A DNA stretch of 16,144 nucleotides from an uncultured Catenibacterium sp. (GTDB lineage Bacteria; Bacillota_I; Bacilli_A; Erysipelotrichales; Coprobacillaceae), in NCBI GenBank assembly GCA_900764725.1, contig CAAFPB010000264.1:1-16144 (forward strand). The letters run 5' to 3'. Positions 1-6,517 of this stretch are shown piece by piece (positions within the stretch are counted from its first letter, which is position 1; each line of letters starts with the position of its first letter). Below the pieces are notes generated by a model. It worked only from the letters and a program-made list of their open reading frames with translations, had not been told where the DNA came from and did not search any database. Made by a program: the position numbers and the translations under genes.

Positions 1-2
1 CA

Positions 3-221
3 GTTATTATTGACCCTTCTCATGCTGGTGGTAAATGGTGGTTAGTAGAACCAATGGCTAAGGCAAGTGTTGCAGCAGGATGTGATGGTTTACTTATTGA
101 AGTACATAATGATCCAGAACATGCATTATGTGATGGCGCTCAGTCATTAAAACCAAAAAAATATACAAAACTTATTGAAGAATTACGAGAAATTGGTAAA
201 GTAGTAGGTAAAGAAATATAA
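3..221 (+). CDS. aroF: 3-deoxy-7-phosphoheptulonate (DAHP) synthase, C-terminal end (partial)
   Basis: The gene enters from the left edge; only the last 72 codons and a TAA stop are visible. DAHP synthase condenses phosphoenolpyruvate and erythrose 4-phosphate, the first step of the shikimate pathway. The visible peptide begins VIIDPSHAGGKWWLVEPMA and continues through LLIEVHNDPEHALCDGAQS. This matches the C-terminal barrel strands of the type I-beta (AroA(G)/AroF-like) family. The family's metal ligands are recognisable as the His of DPSH, the Glu of EVH and the Asp of CDGAQS. The next gene starts 19 nt downstream with its own ribosome binding site, so the two are probably cotranscribed. Whether an N-terminal chorismate-mutase or ferredoxin-like regulatory domain exists cannot be seen here. 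Confidence 0.93.
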   Translation, partial: VIIDPSHAGGKWWLVEPMAKASVAAGCDGLLIEVHNDPEHALCDGAQSLKPKKYTKLIEELREIGKVVGKEI

Positions 222-240
222 GTAGAAAGGAAGTATAGTT

Positions 241-1230
241 ATGGATTTACACGGGAGAAGTTTTTTAACGCTTAAGGATTATACTAAGGAAGAAATCTAC
301 TATCTTCTAGATTTAGCTAAAAAGCTAAAGGCTAAGAAGAAAGCAGGAAAAATTGGTCATTCACTTGAAGGCAAGAATATTGCCTTATTATTTGAAAAGA
401 CATCTACACGTACAAGATGTGCTTTTGAAGTAGGTGTTCTTGATGAAGGTGGACATGCTACTTTCTTGACTCAGTCACAGATGGGAAAGAAGGAGTCAAT
501 TGAAGATACTGCAAAAGTACTAGGTAGAATGTTTGATGGGATTGAATTTAGAGGATTTAAGCAGGAAAATGTAGAAGCATTAGCTAAATATTCAGGAGTG
601 CCTGTATGGAATGGTTTGACAGATGTTGACCACCCTACTCAGACTTTAGCTGATTTTCTTACTATTCAGGAACATCTAGATAAGCCACTAAACGAAATCA
701 AGTTTGTCTTTACTGGTGATATTAGAAATAATGTTTGTTATGGATTAATGTATGGTGCATGTAAAGTAGGAATGCATTTTGTATGTTTAGGTCCTAAATC
801 ATTAGAAATGGATCCAGAGGTTGTTGCTTATTGTCAGGAAGAGTGTAAAAAGTCAGGTGGAAGTTTGACTATTACTGATGATACAGATGCAGTTGATGGT
901 GCTGATGTGATCTATACTGATATCTGGGTTTCAATGGGTGAAGATGAATCATTGTATAAGCCAAGAGTGGAATTATTAAGTCCATTTAAAGTGACCAAAG
1001 AATTAATGAGTAAGACACATAATGACAATACATTATTTATGCATTGTCTACCATCTTATCATGATTTTGAAACAGAAACAGCAAGAGTAAAGCATGAAAA
1101 AGGATTAGACATCCGTGAAGTGGATGATGAAGTATTTAGAAGCAAGAACTCAGTTGTATTTGATGAAGCTGAAAATAGACTTCATACAATTAAAGCTGTT
1201 ATGGTTGCAACTTTAGGTAAAGAAGATTAA
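241..1230 (+). CDS. argF: Ornithine carbamoyltransferase
   Basis: The 329-residue length is normal for the family. The enzyme transfers the carbamoyl group of carbamoyl phosphate to ornithine, giving citrulline (arginine synthesis), or runs in reverse in the arginine deiminase route. Carbamoyl-phosphate motif STRTR is at residues 55-59, HPTQ at 131-134, the ornithine-loop DxxxSMG at 227-233 and the catalytic HCLP at 268-271. The C-terminal helix reads FDEAENRLHTIKAVMVATL, as in typical OTCases, and argues against putrescine carbamoyltransferase. The start is the ATG at 241, preceded by AGAAAGG about 10 nt upstream. No arcA, arcC or other arg gene is present, so anabolic (argF) and catabolic (arcB) roles cannot be told apart. 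The downstream small gene overlaps its stop codon by one base. Confidence 0.95.
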   Translation: MDLHGRSFLTLKDYTKEEIYYLLDLAKKLKAKKKAGKIGHSLEGKNIALLFEKTSTRTRCAFEVGVLDEGGHATFLTQSQMGKKESIEDTAKVLGRMFDGIEFRGFKQENVEALAKYSGVPVWNGLTDVDHPTQTLADFLTIQEHLDKPLNEIKFVFTGDIRNNVCYGLMYGACKVGMHFVCLGPKSLEMDPEVVAYCQEECKKSGGSLTITDDTDAVDGADVIYTDIWVSMGEDESLYKPRVELLSPFKVTKELMSKTHNDNTLFMHCLPSYHDFETETARVKHEKGLDIREVDDEVFRSKNSVVFDEAENRLHTIKAVMVATLGKED

Positions 1231-1676
1231 TGAAACATTTATTTACATCTTACTATGATGACAAAGGCATGTATGTCATATATAATGAAGAGACTGCGAA
1301 TGCGGATAGTGTAATTGAGTATGTTGTTGTGATGTTGGAACAGTTTATCAATACACTTGCAGAAGAATCTGATGAAACAATTGAAAATGTGATCGATATT
1401 GTTGGTAAGGATTTTAATGATTTTGTTTCTAGTTATTATGAAGGAAGCTATGAACTGCTTGTATCTCAGGCAGTAGATCGTGGTTTCGCACATGAAAGAC
1501 AGGAGTTAGTGGGAGTAAGAGATGAGAATGCGATTGGTATTGACTTAGAATTAAGTGAGTATTGTGATCTATTCTTATTGATGACTTTAGCTGTGATTAG
1601 TTGTGATTATAGTGATAATGCGAAAGATATATTTACATATCTTGAAAGCATGAATAAAAGTGATTCTGTAAACTAG
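1230..1676 (+). CDS. Conserved-looking acidic protein of unknown function, 148 aa
   Basis: I do not recognise a family. The product is soluble-looking, strongly acidic (many Asp and Glu) and rich in Tyr and Val. It has no signal peptide, no convincing membrane segment and no metal-binding cysteine cluster; the only cysteines are two near residues 112 and 125. Its ATG shares the final A of the ornithine carbamoyltransferase stop codon (TAATG), so translation is probably coupled to that gene. A strong terminator begins two bases after its TAG stop, making it the last gene of the operon. The position suggests a link to amino-acid metabolism, but that is only inference from neighbourhood. The opposite-strand reading frame over 1239-1493 is judged to be a shadow. 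Confidence 0.8.
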   Translation: MKHLFTSYYDDKGMYVIYNEETANADSVIEYVVVMLEQFINTLAEESDETIENVIDIVGKDFNDFVSSYYEGSYELLVSQAVDRGFAHERQELVGVRDENAIGIDLELSEYCDLFLLMTLAVISCDYSDNAKDIFTYLESMNKSDSVN

Positions 1677-1678
1677 AC

Positions 1679-1702
1679 GGAGGGGTTCATCCCCTCCTTT
1701 TT
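1679..1702 (+). terminator. Intrinsic terminator of the argF operon
   Basis: Perfect 7-bp GC-rich stem GGAGGGG / CCCCTCC with a 5-nt loop (TTCAT), followed immediately by TTTTT. It lies two bases after the stop of the 148-aa gene and ends the plus-strand operon just before the converging minus-strand operon. Confidence 0.93.
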
Positions 1703-1707
1703 AGTAT

Positions 1708-1735
1708 AAAAAAAGAAGAGGATTACTCCTCTTCT
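1708..1735 (-). terminator. Intrinsic terminator of the corC-yihY-methyltransferase-rmuC operon
   Basis: Read on the minus strand, an 8-bp stem AGAAGAGG / CCTCTTCT (1728-1735 with 1714-1721) encloses a 6-nt loop and is followed by six Ts (1708-1713). The loop and left arm contain the last codons and the stop of rmuC (GAA GAG GAG TAA), so the terminator overlaps coding sequence. It is separate from the plus-strand terminator just beyond it. Confidence 0.85.
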
Positions 1736-2631
1736 ATAGCACCATCATAGGCTTGATTGATTGTTTTACTGATCTTATCTTTAGATATCTTAAGTTCTTT
1801 AAGACTCTTTTCAAGAGTCTCTAAGTTCTTCATGACTTTATCATAACGTTCATCTAAACGATTTGTATCAGTCTTAAGCTTAATAATACGTTTTTCTATT
1901 TCTTTAATATTCTCAGAACGATTAAAGTCCTTAGTAATATTAATAAGAGTAAAGACAACTCCCATAAGTGTAGAAGGAGATGTCATTAAGACCTTCTTAT
2001 TATGTGCATAATCATATAAATCAGCACATTCATCACATAAATAGAGATAGATGGCTTCACTTGGAATAAACATCACTGCTTCTTCCATTGTTTCCTCGGT
2101 AATATATTTACTAGAAATATCATCTATATGCTTCTTTACATTCTTCTTGAATTCATTGTGATAAACAATATCCTTAGGATTATCTACTATCTTTAAATAA
2201 TTCTCCATAGGGAACTTAGAATCAATAATTAATACTTTTGTATTACCAGGTAAATGTAAAGCTGCATCCCCTATTTTCCCATTACTTAAATGATATTGTG
2301 ATTCAAAGATATGTGAATTATCACCGCAATAAAGAGAAAGGATATGGTAGAGCTGATACTCACCAAAAGTTCCTCTCTTTTTTGTATTGGTCATAATCAC
2401 ATTGATATCATGCATATCATTGATCATCTGATTTATTTTTGTATCAGATTTACCTAATGATGTACTCGCATCATTTAACATACTAATAATAGAATTATAT
2501 TGTCTATCAAGAGATGAACTATTAGCCTGTGTTTCAACCATCTTCTCATGAAGTTTCATCTGTGTTGTATAGAGAAGATAAATAACAACAACCAATAGTA
2601 CAATACAAATAATACTTAATACTATTTCCAT
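1723..2631 (-). CDS. rmuC: RmuC-family protein
   Basis: The 302-residue protein has an N-terminal membrane anchor (about residues 4-21), a coiled-coil-like stretch (about 25-80), and then the RmuC nuclease-like domain. Recognisable family landmarks are RGTFGEYQL (86-94), IIDSKFPMENY (135-145), VMFIPSEAIY (186-195) and SPSTL (218-222), followed by a second helical coiled-coil tail. RmuC is known as a membrane-tethered protein that limits recombination at inverted repeats; its exact activity is poorly defined. The protein is shorter than E. coli RmuC, as expected for Firmicutes forms with a reduced coiled coil. The ATG lies one base after the upstream gene's TAA (TAATATG), and there is no strong independent ribosome binding site, so translation is probably coupled. 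It is the last gene of its operon. Confidence 0.9.
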   Translation of the reverse strand: MEIVLSIICIVLLVVVIYLLYTTQMKLHEKMVETQANSSSLDRQYNSIISMLNDASTSLGKSDTKINQMINDMHDINVIMTNTKKRGTFGEYQLYHILSLYCGDNSHIFESQYHLSNGKIGDAALHLPGNTKVLIIDSKFPMENYLKIVDNPKDIVYHNEFKKNVKKHIDDISSKYITEETMEEAVMFIPSEAIYLYLCDECADLYDYAHNKKVLMTSPSTLMGVVFTLINITKDFNRSENIKEIEKRIIKLKTDTNRLDERYDKVMKNLETLEKSLKELKISKDKISKTINQAYDGAIEEE

Positions 2632-2632
2632 A

Positions 2633-4270
2633 TTACTTACGCTTTAAATCTACGATAATTTCTAAGCGAGGTGTATGTGGTTCTTTATCTAAAGAGATAA
2701 TAGTATTCACATCATACATTTCTTCTAACTGATGTAAAGTTTTTGCGAGAGTACTCATGTTATCAGATACAATAATCAAATGTTTAACACCTGATAAAGT
2801 AATAGACTTTAATAAATCTTCAGTCATACCATCAACAGTTTCATTGATGATTAAAGCATCATATCTATGATTCTTTAAATGATGTGCTGCCTGATCATTG
2901 ACATGACCTGCGACAAATAATTTATTGTCTAATTCTAATCTCTTTGCGTTTTCAGTGGCATCATGGATACTTACCTTATTGTCATCAATCGCAACAACTT
3001 TGTTTTCTAACTGTAATTCCATGATTCCCGAACCACAACCCATAGATAATACTTCTTCCTTCTTATCTAATAAAGAAGCAATCTGTCTTGTCTTTTCATC
3101 ATCCATTTCTGGATTAAGAATCATATCAGAACGTACTGAAATCTTGAAATCCTTATACTGTGCATGTGTCTGACCATAGATTCTCTTGAATCCCTGTTCA
3201 TAGAAGTCCTGGTAACGAGAAGTATTGACAGTATAATATAATGCAGTGACTTCATCTAATGCCGCAATTTCTTTAGTTACAGTCTGGCTGATACCATCCT
3301 GTCCAGTTACAAATGCAACCTGCATCTCTTCACCAATCTGTCTAATGATTAAGAATCTTAAGCCCTTCTTGAACTTATCATTATAATCACGACAGTTATT
3401 TGCATTAAGAATATCTTCAATCTTTACTAGTAAAGAATTGATTTTCTGTGTCTGAAGAGGACAATGATCCATTAAAGTAAGGAACTTTGTTTCACGCTGG
3501 TAAACGCCCACACATAACTTTCCACTAAAGTAAGTAATTGGGAAAGCAACAATATGACGATAATGTTCTGGCTCTTTCATTCCTACAACTGGCTTGATAT
3601 CCAAGTCCTTTACAGATAAATCTGTATATTTATGAAGTGTTTCTTTTAATAATTCACGTTTATGAACTAACTGATCAGCATAGTTCATATGCTTTAAAGC
3701 ACATCCCATACACTGATTGTACTGATCACATTCAGGATCCTTTCTTGCTGATGAAGGCTTCTTATATGCAGTGACATGACCTAACATATAAGTTTGTGTC
3801 TTCTTATCAATTTCTACTTCAACCATTTCTAATGGTAAAGCATTCTGCACGAAGATAACCTTCTTCTTGATATAACCAATACCTTCACCATTAATACCAA
3901 GTTTCTTGATATTTATTTCTTCTCTTTCTTTTCTTGGTCTTCTTGGTTTTGAATCGAATTCTCTTCTTGGTTTCTTATCAAACTCTTTTCTTGGTTCTGA
4001 GTCAAAGTCTCTTCTTGGTTTTCTGTCAAAGTCTCTTCTAGGTTTCTTGTCAAAATCTTTTCTTGGTTTTCTGTCGAAATCCCTTCTAGACTTTGATTCT
4101 GAATCTCTTCTTGGTTTCTTGTCGAAGTCTTTTCTTGGTCCTCTATTTTCTTTCTTATAGCCTTTATCAGACCCCTTGTTGAAGCCTTTACGGCTATCCC
4201 TTCTAGGTTTTCTGTCTTTGTCAAAACTTTTTCTTCTTGGTTTACTCTTTCCAAAATCTTCTCTTGCCAT
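2633..4270 (-). CDS. TrmA/RlmD-family class I SAM methyltransferase homologue with repeat-rich N-terminus; catalytic motifs degenerate
   Basis: 545 residues. Residues 1-117 are a very basic, Arg/Lys/Asp/Phe-rich tail with an 8-residue repeat of the type KPRRDFDR. A TRAM-like beta domain follows at about 118-168, then the family's FeS cysteines C181, C187, C190 and C270 (CX5CX2C plus a distant Cys), and a C-terminal Rossmann fold at about 400-545. Family members make m5U in tRNA or rRNA using a cysteine nucleophile in a V-S-C-N-P motif and a DPPR-type loop. Here those positions read VSDNM (501-505, Asp in place of Cys) and NETVDG (476-481), and the SAM loop is GCGSG (411-415). The C-terminal Glu (RLE, 535-537) is kept. 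Activity as an m5U methylase is therefore doubtful. The start ATG at 4270 is supported by AAGGAGG 11 nt upstream, although the upstream gene overlaps it for 358 nt. Confidence 0.85.
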   Translation of the reverse strand: MAREDFGKSKPRRKSFDKDRKPRRDSRKGFNKGSDKGYKKENRGPRKDFDKKPRRDSESKSRRDFDRKPRKDFDKKPRRDFDRKPRRDFDSEPRKEFDKKPRREFDSKPRRPRKEREEINIKKLGINGEGIGYIKKKVIFVQNALPLEMVEVEIDKKTQTYMLGHVTAYKKPSSARKDPECDQYNQCMGCALKHMNYADQLVHKRELLKETLHKYTDLSVKDLDIKPVVGMKEPEHYRHIVAFPITYFSGKLCVGVYQRETKFLTLMDHCPLQTQKINSLLVKIEDILNANNCRDYNDKFKKGLRFLIIRQIGEEMQVAFVTGQDGISQTVTKEIAALDEVTALYYTVNTSRYQDFYEQGFKRIYGQTHAQYKDFKISVRSDMILNPEMDDEKTRQIASLLDKKEEVLSMGCGSGIMELQLENKVVAIDDNKVSIHDATENAKRLELDNKLFVAGHVNDQAAHHLKNHRYDALIINETVDGMTEDLLKSITLSGVKHLIIVSDNMSTLAKTLHQLEEMYDVNTIISLDKEPHTPRLEIIVDLKRK

Positions 4271-5055
4271 TGTGCGTTGTTCCTCCTTAAGTATGCAATA
4301 TGAGTCAAATACATTCCTATATAGAAAATCTCACTTGCCCAATCAAATACAAATAAGATAACACAGATTGAACTAAGTGGTCCATATAAAGATGTAAGAT
4401 CTGCATATTTAAAATAATAGTTTAATGCAATATATAAAATCACTATCCCACCAGAAGTTACAAATGCTCCCTGAAGGGCTTCATGATATGTGATACGTTC
4501 TCTTGGCACTATCATATAGATAGCCATAAAAAACAGGACCATAATCACAAATAATAGGACAAAGCGAATAAACGCAATGCCATATAAAAAATGAAATGCT
4601 CTAGATATTGGTCCTGTAGCCAGTAATACAATAGAAATCAATAATGTACCTAACAATAACATTGTTACCTTAAAAACATATATGTACCAGGCAATTACTG
4701 ATTCACTTCTCTCTTCTATCGAAAACATCTTCTTAGAAATATCATAGATATTCCCTACTCCTCTACTTACAGCATAAAAAGACCAGATAAATACTAAGAC
4801 AGAGACTGTATTTAAAGAACTGCCTTTTAATGTATCAATAAGCATTTCTGCATAAGCAGGCTGAATAAATTCTTTAATACCCATCTCTAAAATTTCTACA
4901 CTAACATGTAAAGAAGATGTAACAACTGCAATAATAGTTGTAGCTGGGATAAGCAGGATGATGAGATAAAAAGATAAAGCGGCACTAGAGAAGCTTGGCA
5001 CATAATAACGATAGTCATCATATATGGCCATTGCTTTATTATATATATCTTTCAT
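3913..5055 (-). CDS. YihY/BrkB-family integral membrane protein with a long charged C-terminal tail
   Basis: 380 residues. Six predicted membrane segments lie at about 29-48, 83-101, 126-146, 163-182, 196-215 and 228-252. Family features include AALSFYLI near the first helix, YAVSRGVGNIYDISKKMF (94-111) and YGPLSSICVILFVFDW (224-239). The family was once called ribonuclease BN but is now regarded as membrane proteins of unknown function. The membrane core ends near residue 255. From residue 262 onward the frame overlaps the next gene by 358 nt, encoding about 119 hydrophilic residues with an 8-residue repeat such as NQEETLTE. That tail may be a frame-overlap by-product rather than a family domain. 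The ATG at 5055 has GGAGGGG 7 nt upstream. The gene follows the CorC-like gene by 29 nt and is probably cotranscribed with it. Confidence 0.85.
   Translation of the reverse strand: MKDIYNKAMAIYDDYRYYVPSFSSAALSFYLIILLIPATTIIAVVTSSLHVSVEILEMGIKEFIQPAYAEMLIDTLKGSSLNTVSVLVFIWSFYAVSRGVGNIYDISKKMFSIEERSESVIAWYIYVFKVTMLLLGTLLISIVLLATGPISRAFHFLYGIAFIRFVLLFVIMVLFFMAIYMIVPRERITYHEALQGAFVTSGGIVILYIALNYYFKYADLTSLYGPLSSICVILFVFDWASEIFYIGMYLTHIAYLRRNNAQWQEKILERVNQEEKVLTKTENLEGIAVKASTRGLIKAIRKKIEDQEKTSTRNQEEIQNQSLEGISTENQEKILTRNLEETLTENQEETLTQNQEKSLIRNQEENSIQNQEDQEKKEKK
3939..4130. repeat. Tandem 24-bp repeat, eight units, in the yihY/methyltransferase overlap
   Basis: Eight consecutive 24-bp units start at 3939, 3963, 3987, 4011, 4035, 4059, 4083 and 4107. 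Plus-strand units resemble CTTCTTGGTTTCTTGTCAAA followed by GTCT; a degenerate ninth unit follows at 4131. Because 24 is a multiple of three, one stop-free unit keeps a frame open through the whole array. This yields the KPRRDFDR-type repeat in the methyltransferase frame and the NQEETLTE-type repeat in the YihY frame. Unit-to-unit differences are mostly single bases. Confidence 0.95.
4271..4288 (-). promoter_or_regulatory. Ribosome binding site fixing the start of the methyltransferase homologue
   Basis: On the minus strand AAGGAGG lies 11 nt before the ATG at 4270. It sits inside the YihY reading frame, just after the codons for the end of the membrane core. This supports independent initiation of the downstream gene despite the overlap. 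Confidence 0.7.
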
Positions 5056-5074
5056 GACTGCTCCCCTCCAAAAG

Positions 5075-5098
5075 AAAAAACACTTTAATCGTGTTTTT
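5075..5098 (-). terminator. Possible weak terminator or attenuator between the corC-like gene and yihY
   Basis: Minus-strand stem AAAAACAC / GTGTTTTT with loop GATTAAA, the second arm running into a T-rich stretch (TTTTTTCTTTT). It overlaps the final codons of the CorC-like gene. The stem is mostly A-T, so it may only reduce read-through into yihY or may be incidental. Confidence 0.4.
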
Positions 5099-6386
5099 CT
5101 TCATTTTCTTTTTGACTTTCCTCTTCTGGAATAATAAGTCTCAATAATTCAATTCTGTTTTTATCAATCTTTTCAATAATAAACATACAGTCATCCACAT
5201 AAACCTTTTGATGAGGGTTTGGTGAACCATTCACCTGACCTAATACAAGCCCCCCAATAGATTCAAATTCTTCTGAAGCGAATTCTGTACCACAACGGTC
5301 ATTGACTTCATCTATGTTCAAACTGCCGTCTACTAAATAGACATTCTTAGAGATTTTTCTTACTTCTTCACTATTGTCATCATATTCATCATCGATTTCA
5401 CCAACGATTTCTTCGACAATATCTTCTAATGTCACAATACCAGCCATTACACCATATTCGTCTAATACAACTGATAAAGAAACATGTTCTTTACGCATAG
5501 AAGCAAATACATCTGAAATATGATTAAATTCATAAACGAAATTAGCATCTCGCATATAATCCTTCACCTGGAAATGTTCATGATCAACAGGCTTCATTAG
5601 TATATCCTTGATATGTAAAACACCTACAATCTCATCTCCCTCTTCTGAAAGAACAGGTAAACGAGAATATTGAGATTCCTGCAATACAGCAACCACTTCA
5701 TCATAAGTTGCATCATAATCAACAGATGCAACATGAATACGAGGCGTCATAATTTCTTTAATATCAGTATCACCAAAATCAAAGATATTATGCATCATTT
5801 CTTTTTCTTCATCTTCTAAGACACCTTCTTCATGAGACACATTCACAATTGTTTTTAAGTCTTCTTCAGAAAGTGTAGGCTGTGGATCAACATTACCACC
5901 TAATATATGAATTAAGCCATGAGATACAGCTGTCAAGATAACAACAACGGGTGTAAATATGAAATTTATAAATTGAATAAAGCGACAGAATCTATAACAT
6001 AATGATTCTGCTTTACTTACAGCTAAAGTTTTAGGTGTAATTTCACCAAAAATAAGAATCATTAACGTAACAAACCCTGTTGCAATTGCAACACCTGTTC
6101 CTTCATTACCAAATACACTAATTACAAAAGATGTTGTTAATGAAGAAGCAAGAATATTGACAAGGTTATTACCTACTAGAATTGTACTTAATAAATGATC
6201 TGTATCTTCTAAAAGCTGAGACACAATTAAAGCTTTAGAATGATGAGGATCCTCTTCATCCTCACTTACAGTCTTTACTCTAATCTTAGAAACAGACATA
6301 AATGCAGTTTCTGCACTAGAAAATAAACCTGACATCCCTATCAATATAATAAAAATAACAACCATCATTATCTGACTCGAGTCCAC
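5085..6386 (-). CDS. CNNM/CorC-type (hemolysin C family) CBS-domain membrane protein
   Basis: 433 residues in the usual order. The N-terminal DUF21/CNNM membrane domain (about 5-165) carries FSSAETAFMSVSK (22-34), GNNLVNILASS (72-82) and FGEITPKTLA (113-122). A CBS pair (about 210-330) begins with IMTPR (212-216) and includes LDEYGVMAGIVTLEDIVEEI (308-327). A CorC_HlyC C-terminal domain spans about 345-420. Members are implicated in divalent-cation (Mg2+ or Co2+) efflux or homeostasis; the historical hemolysin name is not a good functional guide. The start is a GTG at 6386 with AAAGGAG 12 nt upstream, which is rather far; an ATG at residue 7 or 8 is an alternative. It is the first gene of the minus-strand operon and has a recognisable promoter. 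Confidence 0.92.
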   Translation of the reverse strand: MDSSQIMMVVIFIILIGMSGLFSSAETAFMSVSKIRVKTVSEDEEDPHHSKALIVSQLLEDTDHLLSTILVGNNLVNILASSLTTSFVISVFGNEGTGVAIATGFVTLMILIFGEITPKTLAVSKAESLCYRFCRFIQFINFIFTPVVVILTAVSHGLIHILGGNVDPQPTLSEEDLKTIVNVSHEEGVLEDEEKEMMHNIFDFGDTDIKEIMTPRIHVASVDYDATYDEVVAVLQESQYSRLPVLSEEGDEIVGVLHIKDILMKPVDHEHFQVKDYMRDANFVYEFNHISDVFASMRKEHVSLSVVLDEYGVMAGIVTLEDIVEEIVGEIDDEYDDNSEEVRKISKNVYLVDGSLNIDEVNDRCGTEFASEEFESIGGLVLGQVNGSPNPHQKVYVDDCMFIIEKIDKNRIELLRLIIPEEESQKENEEKHD

Positions 6387-6444
6387 GACACTATCATACT
6401 CCTTTAATATCTATATTGAGTGCTATATACAAAAGCACAAGTCT

Positions 6445-6472
6445 ATTATACATTTTTTATAAGAAACATCAA
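6445..6472 (-). promoter_or_regulatory. Promoter of the corC-like operon
   Basis: On the minus strand a perfect -10 box TATAAT (6445-6450) lies 16 nt downstream of TTGATG (6467-6472, 4 of 6 matches to TTGACA). It is about 60 nt upstream of the GTG start and abuts the fucO terminator. Confidence 0.7.
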
Positions 6473-6473
6473 T

Positions 6474-6504
6474 AAAAATAAAAAGGAGGAACAAATGTTC
6501 CTCC
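6474..6504 (-). terminator. Intrinsic terminator of fucO
   Basis: Minus-strand 8-bp perfect stem GGAGGAAC / GTTCCTCC with a 4-nt loop (ATTT), followed by TTTTTATTTTT. It starts 14 nt after the fucO stop codon. Confidence 0.93.
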
Positions 6505-6517
6505 CGATTAACGATTA

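Noticed and set aside
1239..1493. Minus-strand open frame opposite the 148-aa gene
   Set aside because: Composition is that of an antisense shadow (Ile, Cys and Phe rich). No promoter or ribosome binding site is apparent, while the plus-strand gene is coupled to argF.
3939..4130. CRISPR-like array
   Set aside because: The units are contiguous 24-bp coding repeats without spacers, and they lie in a protein-coding overlap.
3906..4160. Open frame on the plus strand, 84 codons, rich in Leu, Ser, Gly and Phe
   Set aside because: It is the complement of the 24-bp repeat array, which stays open in several frames. There is no ribosome binding site or family similarity.
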